Source of the DNA: JADKAC01 sp964492065
GTDB taxonomy: Bacteria; Bacteroidota; Bacteroidia; Chitinophagales; BACL12
Reading direction: 5' to 3'
Length of the DNA: 28,894 bases
NCBI GenBank assembly: GCA_964492065.1
Contig: CAZBHH010000029.1
Coordinates: forward strand, 1 to 28,894
The position numbers and the translations under genes were made by a program. Below the pieces are notes generated by a model. That model ran no database searches. It was not told where the DNA came from and was given only the letters and a program-made list of their open reading frames with translations. Each line of letters opens with the position of its first letter. Positions within the stretch are counted from its first letter, which is position 1. This document shows, piece by piece, positions 1 to 9,257 of the stretch.

Positions 1-288
1 GAGTTTGGAACTTTTGGAAATAAATACGCAGATAATTGAGGCTCTTTTACTTTGACATCGGGGATGATCAGGGGAAAATACACTGGAAAGCAGATATTGC
101 GTTAATCCGACGGGGGAGAGGGAACAAGAATTTTCAATTTTTTAAAAATGTTTAACACTATTTATTTATAGGACCGGAATGAGAGTGTATTTAAATCTTT
201 TGTACCTTTCCGAATTCAAAATTTTAACAACATAAGGGTTCACTCGATAATGCAATATTTAAATAGATAACCATTAATATGTATTGAT
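1..288. other. upstream non-coding stretch
   Basis: No convincing gene. One forward frame is open from the window edge to a TGA at 37-39 and another to a TGA at 52-54, so the last codons of an upstream gene could lie here, but too few residues remain to identify it. The rest, from about 120, is AT-rich and probably carries the leader and promoter of the FG-GAP gene starting at 289. No clear TAnnTTTG -7 box and no tRNA were seen. Confidence 0.5.
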
Positions 289-2553
289 ATGATCAATTGT
301 AAATTTGTTTGCTTTTTAGTACTTATAAGTGTGTTTTCATGGAATTGCGGCAAGAAAAAAGAAAAGAAAGCGCCGGCTCAGAATACGATAGAATACTCCA
401 CCACCTTAGATGAACATGCGGCAATGGTGAAATACCTCGCAGATGCAAAGGCGATATACTTCGATAATCCCGCCAACCGCTATGCGAGCAACCTGCGGGC
501 AGATTTATTAAATGCCAAACCTTTGCCCAAACAGTACAGAGATCGCTTTGAGTTATTGTTGAGTACGGCAGATGCATATCTGGAATCCGGCGACACCAAA
601 AAAACTATTGACATACTTGAAAAAATTGTCACCGACCCGGAATTTGATAAATTGCCCAAAAAGGAAATAAGTAAAATCCAGTTTCTGAGAGCGCTCAGTC
701 TGTTGAGATACGGCGAACAGTTAAACTGTATTGCCAATCACGTCGCCGAGTCCTGTATCCTGCCTATTGCAAAACCGGCTTTTTACACCGAGAAAGATGC
801 CACACAAAAGTCGTATGAATTATTTAAAGAGATAATCGCAAATGATAAAAATAACCTGAACGCCATTTTTTTGTTGAATGTCGCAGCGATGAACCTGGGT
901 ATGTATCCCGACCAGGTACCTGCCGAAATGCGCATAGACCCTTCGAAGTTTGCCGAAGACCCGACCATTCCGAAGTTGCATAATATTGCCATTGACCTCG
1001 GGCTGGATATAATAACCTGCTCCGGAGGAGTTTGTGGGGATGATTTTAACAATGACGGTTTAATTGATATCGTGGCAAGCAGTTGGTTTCTTAATGACCA
1101 GGTGCGCTTTTTTGTAAATAACGGCGACGGCACATTTACCGACCATACAGAGCAGGCAAACCTGAAAGGTATTACCGGGGGATTGAATATGGACCATGCC
1201 GATTTCAACAATGATGGATACGAAGATATTCTCGTATTGAGAGGCGCCTGGTGGAATGATTACGGCAAATTGCCGAATTCCCTGTTGAAAAATAACGGCG
1301 ACGGTACATTTACGGATATCACCAAAAGCTCTGGGATTTGGAGTTTGTTCCCCACCAATTCAGCCGCAGTTGCGGATTATAACAACGACGGATGGCTGGA
1401 TATTTTCTTCGGCAATGAAACGAGAAAAGATTCCGAACCTTACCCCAGCGAATTATATATCAATAACGGCGATGGCACATTCCGGAATATGGCAAAGGAA
1501 ACCCATACCGATATTTTGAATTTTGTTAAAGGCGCCACCGCCACCGATATTGATAACGACGGCGATATGGATATAGCAGTTTCCTGCCAGGGCCAGGAGA
1601 ATATCCTGCTAAAAAATATGCTGAAGGAAAATGGAGGAACCCTTGTTTTCGAAGATGCCACCAAGGCTTCGGGTATTTCGGGGCCGTTGAAGAGCTTCCC
1701 CGTCCTGGCGATGGATTACAATAACGACGGCTGGGAAGATATCTTTATTTTCACCTATGACGCAGGCAATTGCGAATACGATAATGCGGCTTATTTTCTC
1801 GATAAGCCCGTGCATGGCGAATATTCCGTTGTTTATAAAAACAAGGGCGATGGCACCTTCGAAAATGTGACCAACGCTGTCGGTTTAAATATCCCGATGA
1901 CGGCGATGGGTTTAAATTTTGGCGATTTAAACTACGATGGTTGGATCGATCTGTACGTAGGTACCGGGACTCCGAATTACACATCGTTGGTTCCGAATAA
2001 GATGTTATTGAATAATCAGGGGAGTGGTTTCAGGGATGTATCATCTCAAACCGGGATGGGGCACTTGCAAAAAGGCCACGGCGTTGCCTTTGCGGATTTT
2101 GACAACGACGGCGATGCCGATGTGTTTTCAGACATGGGCGGTGGCTATTTGGGCGATGCCTTCCAAAGCGCCTTCTTCGAAAATACCATCAACGGGAATG
2201 CATGGATTACCATAGATTTAATTGGCGTTAAATCCAACAGGGACGGTATAGGTGCGAGAATCGTGGTGAAAACCGTTTATCCCGATGGCAGCACGAGAAG
2301 CATTTACAATACGATGAGCACCGGTGGCAGCTTTGGCTCAGGGCCGTTAATCAAACACATCGGGCTTGGAAATGCAAGCAGTATTGCCGAGCTGCAAATC
2401 CTCTGGCCCGCCAGCGGAATTACACAAACGTTTGCGAATGTGAATTTGAACTCAAAGTTGCAGATTGAAGAGGGTAGGGATTCGATAATTTATAAACCAT
2501 TTACACCGTTTCAGTTCCAGAAGTCACATACCCATACTATGCATAATATGTAA
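289..2553 (+). CDS. FG-GAP/VCBS repeat lipoprotein with ASPIC/UnbV domain (CRTAC1-like), copy 1
   Basis: Exported protein of 754 residues; its biochemical role is unknown. A hydrophobic signal (residues 5-19) precedes Cys20 and a lysine-rich stretch, so it is probably a lipoprotein, although Asn at -1 makes the lipobox atypical. Residues about 90-240 are helical and TPR-like. Seven DxNxDGxxD-type calcium loops (for example DFNNDG at 251 and DFDNDG near 602) mark a seven-bladed FG-GAP/VCBS propeller at about 250-625. Residues about 635-735 match the ASPIC/UnbV domain (IGARI, GSG and ILWP stretches). The family is frequent in Bacteroidota, Planctomycetes and Acidobacteria and is assumed to act outside the cytoplasm. 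A paralogue follows 58 bases downstream. The ATG at 289 is chosen because it gives a sensible signal sequence. Confidence 0.85.
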   Translation: MINCKFVCFLVLISVFSWNCGKKKEKKAPAQNTIEYSTTLDEHAAMVKYLADAKAIYFDNPANRYASNLRADLLNAKPLPKQYRDRFELLLSTADAYLESGDTKKTIDILEKIVTDPEFDKLPKKEISKIQFLRALSLLRYGEQLNCIANHVAESCILPIAKPAFYTEKDATQKSYELFKEIIANDKNNLNAIFLLNVAAMNLGMYPDQVPAEMRIDPSKFAEDPTIPKLHNIAIDLGLDIITCSGGVCGDDFNNDGLIDIVASSWFLNDQVRFFVNNGDGTFTDHTEQANLKGITGGLNMDHADFNNDGYEDILVLRGAWWNDYGKLPNSLLKNNGDGTFTDITKSSGIWSLFPTNSAAVADYNNDGWLDIFFGNETRKDSEPYPSELYINNGDGTFRNMAKETHTDILNFVKGATATDIDNDGDMDIAVSCQGQENILLKNMLKENGGTLVFEDATKASGISGPLKSFPVLAMDYNNDGWEDIFIFTYDAGNCEYDNAAYFLDKPVHGEYSVVYKNKGDGTFENVTNAVGLNIPMTAMGLNFGDLNYDGWIDLYVGTGTPNYTSLVPNKMLLNNQGSGFRDVSSQTGMGHLQKGHGVAFADFDNDGDADVFSDMGGGYLGDAFQSAFFENTINGNAWITIDLIGVKSNRDGIGARIVVKTVYPDGSTRSIYNTMSTGGSFGSGPLIKHIGLGNASSIAELQILWPASGITQTFANVNLNSKLQIEEGRDSIIYKPFTPFQFQKSHTHTMHNM

Positions 2554-2611
2554 TTTCCATGAATAATATACACGTGAATTAACGGAAATTTACATCGCAT
2601 TAAAAATTAAC

Positions 2612-4924
2612 ATGAACAAGGGAAAATGGCTGCTCCTCACAGCGGTATTATTTATCGCCATTGCTGTTGTCGGTTTTATTTTTAGGAAGAACGTAGTATC
2701 TGAATTCAGCAAATTTTCTTCCACAGGCAATGTCGTGGTAGTAGAACCGCTGCCGTGGGACCCTGCCAAACGGGGCAATTCGGCTATGATCGACTATGTG
2801 AAAGACGTCTATGCGATTACCGCTGTGCCGGGTATGCCCTTTGCAAATACCGTGAATGCCAATTACCTGTTAAATGAAAAAATTCCCGAAAGCCGGAAGG
2901 AGTCGCTGGAGTATTATATTGAATTGATCAGCCAGTTGGAGCGTTCGGGGCGCTTACAGGATGCGGTGGATAAGATAGCGGTTTTTGAAAACTCTGTTAT
3001 TTATAAGAAGTTGAGCGACGAGGAGATGTCGCTGTGGTATGAGATGGCGGGGACAGTTTGGCTGCGCTATGGTGAAGAGCTCAACTATAATAACAGCGCT
3101 GACGGCAATTATTGTATCTGGCCATTAACAACCGATACAACTCAGGCAAACCAGGAAAGCGCACGGCGTGCAATTACGTATTTTGAAAAGGAATTGGCGT
3201 TGCATCCGGGTGACCTTTCGACGATCTGGCTACTAAATATCGCCTATATGCAATTGGGGAAATACCCGAAAGAAGTACCCGAAAAATGGTTAATTCCCGC
3301 AGAGAGTTTTGCTTCGGAAAAGCCGATGCCGGTATTTAAAAATATCGCCGCGACAATCGGCATTGATTTTCCCAATACAGGAGGCGGATTGATTTATGAA
3401 GACTTTAACGGCGATAATTTGCTCGATATTTTTACAGGAGGCTGGGGGAAGACGGAACATTGCTACTACCTGGTGAACAATGGCGACGGTACTTTTACAG
3501 ACCTTACCGAATCGTCCGGTATGATTGAGTTTCCGGCCGGGCTGCACATGATGCAGACCGACTACAACAACGACGGATTGCCGGATATTTTTATTTTGCG
3601 TGGCGCCTTATTAGGCACGTACGGGATCTTGCCGAATTCATTGCTGCGCAACAATGGTGACAATACATTCACCGATGTTACCTACGAAAGCGGCTTGTTC
3701 TCCTGCCATCCCACGCAAACTGCCGTTTGGGCGGATTTTAATAATGACGGATGGCTGGATGTCTTTATCGGCAATGAGGGATTGTTAAATAGGGAGGGCG
3801 GTTACCACCCATGTGAATTATATATAAATCGCAACGGGTATTTTACCAACAGGGCGCATGATGCCGGCCTTGATTTCAACGCATTTGTTAAAGGCGTCGC
3901 TGCCGGCGATATGGACAATGATGGCGACCAGGATATTTATGTTTCAATAAATGGAGAAAATAACAGGTTGTTCCGCAATGATACCCGCAAGGGCAGTAAT
4001 GAATGTAAATTTAAAGACATCAGCGAGCAGGCGGGAATTGCCGGGCCTGTACACAGTTTTTCGTGTTGGTTCTTCGATTTTAACAACGACGGTTTTGAGG
4101 ATATCCTGAATTTCAGTTTTAATGGAAATGCCACTGCAGACGATATAGCGGCTGAATATTTACATCAACCGATTGACAGAGATATAACCGCTTTATATGT
4201 CAACAACGGCGATGGCACTTTTACAAATAAAAGTGAACAGGCGGGACTGGATAAAAGCCTGATGGTTATCGGCTCCGGTTTTGGCGATATAGATAACGAC
4301 GGATGGCTCGACTTCTACCTCGGTACGGGTAATCCAACGCCGGCATGTATTATTCCCAACAGGTTTTTTTGTAATAACGGCGGGAAGGATTTCCTTGAGA
4401 CTACCGTGGATATGCGGGTAGGCCACCTGCAAAAAGGACATGCCATTACCATGAGCGACTTAAATAACGATGGCTATGTAGATATCGGCGTTCAAATGGG
4501 CGGCCTCTATGAAAGTGACGAATCTCGCGACTGCCTGTTTCTGAATCCCGCCGGTTTCGGCAATAACTGGGTGGCCATAGAATTAGTGGGTGAGCAGACC
4601 AATAAAATTGCCATCGGCGCAAAAATTATTTTAAATATTAACGATAATGGCGTCAACCGGAATATTTACCGCGTCGTAGGTGATAACTCCAGCTACGGCA
4701 CCGGCAGCCTGCGGCAAACAATCGGCCTGAACAATGCAACGGTCATTACTTCGATTACTGTTTTTTGGCCAGTCAGCGATAATAAAACCGTTATCCGCAA
4801 TGTCCCCGTCAATCAGTTTATTACCATATGGGAAAACGAAACGGGATATAAATCAGATAAATTAACACGTCTCGAATTTAGAAAACGGGAACACGCCGAA
4901 CCGCAGGGCAATCCTTCGCCATAA
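2612..4924 (+). CDS. FG-GAP/VCBS repeat protein with ASPIC/UnbV domain (CRTAC1-like), copy 2
   Basis: 770-residue paralogue of the preceding gene with the same order of parts: N-terminal membrane segment (residues about 6-24), helical TPR-like region to about 240, seven-loop FG-GAP/VCBS propeller, and a C-terminal ASPIC/UnbV domain at about 650-750. The anchor differs from copy 1. There is no lipobox cysteine after the hydrophobic stretch, so it is either cleaved by signal peptidase I or held by an N-terminal helix. The first calcium loop is degenerate (DFNGDNLLD); the other six keep the D-x-N/D-N-D-G-x-x-D pattern. The gene is 58 bases after copy 1 and 29 bases before a lipoprotein gene, consistent with one transcript. 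Function unknown; surface binding or scaffolding is inference. Confidence 0.85.
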   Translation: MNKGKWLLLTAVLFIAIAVVGFIFRKNVVSEFSKFSSTGNVVVVEPLPWDPAKRGNSAMIDYVKDVYAITAVPGMPFANTVNANYLLNEKIPESRKESLEYYIELISQLERSGRLQDAVDKIAVFENSVIYKKLSDEEMSLWYEMAGTVWLRYGEELNYNNSADGNYCIWPLTTDTTQANQESARRAITYFEKELALHPGDLSTIWLLNIAYMQLGKYPKEVPEKWLIPAESFASEKPMPVFKNIAATIGIDFPNTGGGLIYEDFNGDNLLDIFTGGWGKTEHCYYLVNNGDGTFTDLTESSGMIEFPAGLHMMQTDYNNDGLPDIFILRGALLGTYGILPNSLLRNNGDNTFTDVTYESGLFSCHPTQTAVWADFNNDGWLDVFIGNEGLLNREGGYHPCELYINRNGYFTNRAHDAGLDFNAFVKGVAAGDMDNDGDQDIYVSINGENNRLFRNDTRKGSNECKFKDISEQAGIAGPVHSFSCWFFDFNNDGFEDILNFSFNGNATADDIAAEYLHQPIDRDITALYVNNGDGTFTNKSEQAGLDKSLMVIGSGFGDIDNDGWLDFYLGTGNPTPACIIPNRFFCNNGGKDFLETTVDMRVGHLQKGHAITMSDLNNDGYVDIGVQMGGLYESDESRDCLFLNPAGFGNNWVAIELVGEQTNKIAIGAKIILNINDNGVNRNIYRVVGDNSSYGTGSLRQTIGLNNATVITSITVFWPVSDNKTVIRNVPVNQFITIWENETGYKSDKLTRLEFRKREHAEPQGNPSP

Positions 4925-4953
4925 GGGCGCCGGTAAAATCAGTAATTTTATGT

Positions 4954-6000
4954 GTGCTTAAATGGTGTTACATATTCCTGGTAAGCGGGGTGCTGATTTC
5001 CTGCAGTAATTCCATTGATATTGAAGCCGATTTTAAAGAGCAAATGTTCGTGTACGCATTGCTGGATGCAAGTGATTCCACCCACTATATACGCATTCAA
5101 AAGACATTCATGCAGAGCGGCGTCAGCCCATATGATATCATCGGCGACTATCAGAATATTTATTATGCCCCCGGTGAGATATCTGTTTCTGTTGAGGAGT
5201 GGAAGGATAATACACTACAGCAAACCTGGGATCTCGAGATGGTGAATGGCGATACTATTGCAATAGTGAAGAACACGGGTTTGTTCGCCGCTTCGCCAAA
5301 CATATTATACCGGTTTAAGGCGCCATTGGATCAGCAGGCACAGTATAAGTTGAAGGCTGTAAATAACTACACCGGCGTTGTTACCAGCGCCCAGACCGAT
5401 ATAGTAGATTCGTTTGCGGCGCTGTTTCCAACGGCATCCTTACAGGGATTTGATTTTACCGATACTGCAAGGATGTACTACATATGCCGGTATGCCGTGG
5501 ATGCGAAACTATACGACCTGCAAATGCGCATGTATTTCCGCGAAGAAGATGTTATGAGCGGTGCGGTTATCGACACGTTTATCGACTGGACCATATTTAA
5601 AAATATTATTGGCGACAATTTCACGGGTAGCGGTATTGTTGCCTATGGAATAAACGCAAATGCTTTTTACAGTTTTGTGGCCTCTGTGCTGGATCCCGAA
5701 CCTGGAGTGATACGTGAATTCCAGAAAATCAATTACACCTTCTTCGCAGGAGGTGAGGCGCTGTACCGGCAATATTTGAATTTAATGGCCAACAGCGGAA
5801 TTACGAGTCAATACGCATACTCGGTTTATACCAATGTGTATAACGGGCACGGGATTTTCTCATCCATCTATTCAAATGCACTTTCGGATATGTATATCTC
5901 CGCTAAGTCTGTTGACACATTAGCGTGCGGCAGGGTTACGGGCGACCTCGGCTTTAAGTCAGCCCCGTCAAACCCTGCATATCCCGGTTGCGGCGAATAG
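4954..6000 (+). CDS. Bacteroidota lipoprotein, VVYGLLD-motif family, copy 1
   Basis: Lipoprotein of 348 residues with a good lipobox (LISC, Cys17) after a short hydrophobic signal. The start is a GTG at 4954: no in-frame ATG precedes the signal sequence, and the nearby ATG at 4950 is in another frame. The mature protein begins with an acidic segment and a FVYALLD...HYIRIQK motif typical of a family of uncharacterised Bacteroidota outer-membrane lipoproteins. It may be related to DUF4249, but I cannot confirm that. Other landmarks are PNILYRF (about 110), YDLQMRMYFRE (about 188), AGGEALYR (about 264) and a C-terminal LACG...GLGF-like end with two cysteines. It shares all of these with the next gene. 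No TonB-dependent receptor is adjacent. Function unknown. Confidence 0.75.
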   Translation: MLKWCYIFLVSGVLISCSNSIDIEADFKEQMFVYALLDASDSTHYIRIQKTFMQSGVSPYDIIGDYQNIYYAPGEISVSVEEWKDNTLQQTWDLEMVNGDTIAIVKNTGLFAASPNILYRFKAPLDQQAQYKLKAVNNYTGVVTSAQTDIVDSFAALFPTASLQGFDFTDTARMYYICRYAVDAKLYDLQMRMYFREEDVMSGAVIDTFIDWTIFKNIIGDNFTGSGIVAYGINANAFYSFVASVLDPEPGVIREFQKINYTFFAGGEALYRQYLNLMANSGITSQYAYSVYTNVYNGHGIFSSIYSNALSDMYISAKSVDTLACGRVTGDLGFKSAPSNPAYPGCGE

Positions 6001-6055
6001 ACTTTTTACCGGGAGATGTCAATTTTAGATTTCATTTCCCATATCTTTGCCCACG

Positions 6056-7135
6056 ATGAAAAAGATCCTTATTGCTGCTGCCATAGCACTCTCCTGGTTT
6101 ATTTACGGATGCTCTACTGACTTTGACCTGAATGCCGATTTTCAGGAGACTCCCGTTGTTTATGGATTGCTCGATCCCACCATCCCGGTTAATTACATTC
6201 GCATTAATCGTGCGTATCTCAGCGATAGTATTGACGGGCTTACCATGGCTGGCGATCCAAACGCCATTTATTACGGCGATGAGTTGACGGTAACACTTGA
6301 ATCGTACGATATCTATGGCAATTATGTTGGGAGTACACTTTTGGAACGAGTGGACGGCGATACGCTCGGCATACCGAAAAACAGCGGCATCTTTGCCAAT
6401 ATTCCCAATATTCTCTATCGGTTTACAGATTCTCTGAATAAAGACTACACCTATAGATTGATAGCCACCAATACCGAAACCGGGAAAACAGTTTACAGCG
6501 AAACACCTGTTATTAATGATTTCCTCGTAGTTCGACCGAACGAAGAATCCATTTTTCCCCAATCCGTCAGTATATCTCCGGGAGGCTTTTATCAATTTGC
6601 ATTTAACAATGCCGCAGATGCCGCAATCTACGATATGACGATGCGCATCCATTACCGCGAAGGAACCTATGACCCGGGTACAGGCGATTTCCTGGATTTG
6701 GTGTCCAAAGAAATTGACTGGAAGTTTAGAACCAATTATTCCACCATCGACAAAAACCCCGGAGAACTTATTACAATTGATATTGACGGCGCCCCGTTTT
6801 ATAACTTCATTAAAAATAACTTTCCCCCCAATCCCGACCCGAATTTTATTCGCTTAGCCGATTCCGTACAGTTTATCCTGGATGCCGGCGGCGAAAGTCT
6901 GTACCGGTTTATGCAATACAGCGGCGCTACTCTCGGCCTCAACGAAGGCCAGGTGATATTGGAATACACCAATGTGGACGGAGGCCTGGGAATTCTTTCA
7001 GGCAGGTATAAAAAGATCAGCAAAATTTATCCATTCACGATTCAAACCCGTGATTCTATTGCCTGTAGTACAGCAACCCAGGGACTTAACTTTGCCCCCG
7101 ACCAGTCAACTCCTTCGTTTCCATTTTGTGAATAA
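6056..7135 (+). CDS. Bacteroidota lipoprotein, VVYGLLD-motif family, copy 2
   Basis: Lipoprotein of 359 residues, paralogous to the preceding gene. The ATG at 6056 is preferred over an in-frame TTG at 6047, because MKKILIAAA gives a textbook signal and a lipobox (IYGC, Cys19). The mature N-terminus has VVYGLLDPT and YIRINRAY. Shared landmarks follow in the same order: KNSGIFANIPNILYRF, YDMTMRIHYRE, DAGGESLYRF, a YTNVDGGLGI stretch, and a terminal DSIACSTATQGLNF segment ending in FCE. It lies 55 bases after copy 1. No catalytic motif is visible, and the protein is probably a surface or periplasmic-face lipoprotein of unknown role. Both copies follow the FG-GAP/UnbV pair on the same strand, so the four products may work together; that is inference. 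Confidence 0.78.
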   Translation: MKKILIAAAIALSWFIYGCSTDFDLNADFQETPVVYGLLDPTIPVNYIRINRAYLSDSIDGLTMAGDPNAIYYGDELTVTLESYDIYGNYVGSTLLERVDGDTLGIPKNSGIFANIPNILYRFTDSLNKDYTYRLIATNTETGKTVYSETPVINDFLVVRPNEESIFPQSVSISPGGFYQFAFNNAADAAIYDMTMRIHYREGTYDPGTGDFLDLVSKEIDWKFRTNYSTIDKNPGELITIDIDGAPFYNFIKNNFPPNPDPNFIRLADSVQFILDAGGESLYRFMQYSGATLGLNEGQVILEYTNVDGGLGILSGRYKKISKIYPFTIQTRDSIACSTATQGLNFAPDQSTPSFPFCE

Positions 7136-7145
7136 CTGTCTTTTT

Positions 7146-7178
7146 GTCACCGCAACAGGGTGCAATTGACTTTTTTTT
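7146..7178 (+). terminator. possible weak intrinsic terminator
   Basis: A small hairpin (CACC at 7148-7151 with GGTG at 7159-7162, possibly extended by GTC/GAC with a bulge) is followed by eight T residues at 7171-7178. It lies just after the second VVYGLLD lipoprotein and before dnaK, where a stop is expected. The stem is short, so the call is tentative. Confidence 0.3.
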
Positions 7179-7275
7179 CCGAATTGTCATTCCGATTTGG
7201 GCATTTTCTCAATGGCATAAACATTGACTAAGCCTTTGCGTTGATTTAACATTTTACAAACGAAAAATAGACACA

Positions 7276-9186
7276 ATGGGAAAAATTATAGGAATAGACC
7301 TCGGAACGACCAACTCCTGTGTTGCTGTAATGGAAGGCAATGAGCCGGTGGTAATACCGAATGAAGAAGGCCGGCGGACAACCCCGTCAATTGTAGCCTT
7401 TCTGGATAACGGTGAGCGCAAAATCGGGGACCCCGCCAAGCGCCAGTCCATCACCAACCCCCTGAAGACCATCATGAGTATTAAGCGTTTCATGGGACAC
7501 CGCTTCAGCGAAGTGAACAACGAAGCCAGTATGATGAGTTATTCCGTGGTACGTGGAGATAACGATACGGCAAGAGTAAAGATCGGTGACAGGCTCTATA
7601 CGCCTCAGGAGATCAGCGCAATGATCTTGCAGAAAATGAAAAAAGTGGCAGAGGATTACCTGGGTACACAAGTGCATGAGGCCGTTATCACCGTGCCGGC
7701 TTATTTCAACGATTCACAGCGCCAGGCGACTAAAGAGGCCGGAGAGATTGCGGGGTTAACCGTAAAACGCATTATCAATGAGCCGACAGCGGCTGCACTC
7801 TCCTATGGTCTGGACAAACGCCATAAGGATATGAAGATAGCGGTGTTTGACCTCGGTGGCGGAACTTTCGATATCTCCATCCTCGAACTCGGCGACGGCG
7901 TGTTTGAAGTGAAATCCACTAACGGCGATACTCATCTTGGCGGCGACGATTTCGATAAGGTGATAATGGACTGGCTGGCCGAGGAATTTAAAAAGGAAGA
8001 ACCCACCATTGACCTGCGCAAAGACCCAATGGCATTGCAGCGGTTGAAAGAAGCTGCCGAAAAAGCCAAAATCGAATTGTCATCTTCAATGGAAACCGAA
8101 ATTAACCTGCCTTATGTAACGGCTGTTGACGGCGTACCCAAGCACCTGGTGAAAAAAATTTCCAGGGCGAAATTTGAACAACTCGCCGACACCTTGATAC
8201 AGCGCACGTTAAAACCTTGTGATGCAGCCTTGCGTGATGCCGGATACAACAAATCGGATATCGATGAGGTAATTCTGGTGGGAGGCTCTACCCGCATTCC
8301 GAAAATCCAGCAAATCGTCGAGGAATTTTTTGGAAAGAAACCCTCGAAAGGCGTTAACCCGGACGAAGTGGTAGCCATTGGTGCGGCCATTCAGGGAGGT
8401 GTACTTACCGGCGAGGTGAAGGATGTGTTGTTGCTGGATGTTACACCCCTTTCCCTGGGAATTGAGACCTTAGGCGGTGTATTTACTAAATTGATAGAGT
8501 CGAATACGACCATTCCTACCAAGAAAAGTGAAGTGTTCTCCACTGCGGCCGACAATCAGCCCAGCGTGGAAATCCACATCCTGCAGGGCGAGCGCCCCAT
8601 GGCAAAAGACAATAGGAGTATCGGCAGGTTTATGTTGGACGGCATTCCGCCGTCACGCAGGGGCACACCTCAGATCGAAGTGACTTTCGATATTGATGCA
8701 AACGGTATTTTGCACGTGAGCGCAAAGGATAAAGGCACCGGTCGCGAACAGAGTATTCGCATCGAGGCATCAACCGGTTTGAGCGATGATGAGGTTAAAC
8801 GCATGCGAGATGAAGCCAAGGCAAATGAGGAAGCCGATAAAATTGCCCGCGAAAAAATCGAGAAGCTGAACCGTGCCGATGCAATGATTTTTGAAACCGA
8901 AAAGCAACTGTCCGAATACGGCGATAAACTGAGCCCGGAAGCAAAACAACCTATCGAAGAGGCGTTGAATACATTGCGTGAAGCTCATAAAAACCAGGAT
9001 GTTGCAGCGGTAGATGCCGCACTGGAAAAACTAAACCAGGTATGGCAGAACGCATCTCAGGAGATGTATAAAACACAGCAGCAAAGCGGCGCTGCCGGCG
9101 ATGCGAATACGGGCGCATCCGGACATCAGGATAATCAAAACACTACGGATGACGTCGAGTACGAAGAAGTAGATCAAAACAAATAA
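7276..9186 (+). CDS. dnaK: molecular chaperone DnaK (Hsp70)
   Basis: Cytosolic ATP-dependent chaperone that binds exposed hydrophobic segments of client proteins and cycles with DnaJ and GrpE. The 636-residue length is normal. The N-terminal ATPase domain (about 1-385) shows the phosphate-1 motif GIDLGTTNSCV, RTTPSIVAF, AVFDLGGGTFD (phosphate 2) and the VGGSTRIP adenosine motif. The interdomain linker is VLLLDVTPLSLG. A substrate-binding beta domain, a helical lid and a Gly/Gln/Asn-rich tail ending near YEEVDQNK follow. The gene stands alone: no dnaJ or grpE flanks it and no CIRCE operator was seen in the 140-base leader. It is bounded downstream by a strong intrinsic terminator. The A-rich leader before ATG 7276 is typical of Bacteroidota translation starts. 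Confidence 0.98.
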   Translation: MGKIIGIDLGTTNSCVAVMEGNEPVVIPNEEGRRTTPSIVAFLDNGERKIGDPAKRQSITNPLKTIMSIKRFMGHRFSEVNNEASMMSYSVVRGDNDTARVKIGDRLYTPQEISAMILQKMKKVAEDYLGTQVHEAVITVPAYFNDSQRQATKEAGEIAGLTVKRIINEPTAAALSYGLDKRHKDMKIAVFDLGGGTFDISILELGDGVFEVKSTNGDTHLGGDDFDKVIMDWLAEEFKKEEPTIDLRKDPMALQRLKEAAEKAKIELSSSMETEINLPYVTAVDGVPKHLVKKISRAKFEQLADTLIQRTLKPCDAALRDAGYNKSDIDEVILVGGSTRIPKIQQIVEEFFGKKPSKGVNPDEVVAIGAAIQGGVLTGEVKDVLLLDVTPLSLGIETLGGVFTKLIESNTTIPTKKSEVFSTAADNQPSVEIHILQGERPMAKDNRSIGRFMLDGIPPSRRGTPQIEVTFDIDANGILHVSAKDKGTGREQSIRIEASTGLSDDEVKRMRDEAKANEEADKIAREKIEKLNRADAMIFETEKQLSEYGDKLSPEAKQPIEEALNTLREAHKNQDVAAVDAALEKLNQVWQNASQEMYKTQQQSGAAGDANTGASGHQDNQNTTDDVEYEEVDQNK

Positions 9187-9206
9187 GTGGTAATAAGTAT
9201 TGAGAG

Positions 9207-9236
9207 AGAGCTATCCGCAAGGGTAGCTCTTTTTTT
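9207..9236 (+). terminator. intrinsic terminator of dnaK
   Basis: A ten-base-pair stem (9207-9216 with 9221-9230, one T-G wobble) is capped by a GCAA tetraloop and followed by a run of seven T residues ending at 9236. It starts 20 bases after the dnaK stop, in the gap between two convergent genes. The opposite strand lacks a matching U-tract, so it mainly serves dnaK. Confidence 0.9.
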
Positions 9237-9257
9237 ATGCCGTATGAACAGGCGAGG

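Noticed and set aside
6047..6055. TTG start for the second VVYGLLD lipoprotein
   Set aside because: The ATG nine bases later gives a standard MKK signal peptide and lipobox; the TTG only adds three residues.
6032..6652. 206-residue minus-strand reading frame opposite the second lipoprotein
   Set aside because: It is a shadow of the plus-strand gene, which has a lipobox and a clear paralogue; the antisense product has no recognisable domain.
7180..7275. CIRCE or other heat-shock operator before dnaK
   Set aside because: No TTAGCACTC-N9-GAGTGCTAA or similar inverted repeat is present in the leader.
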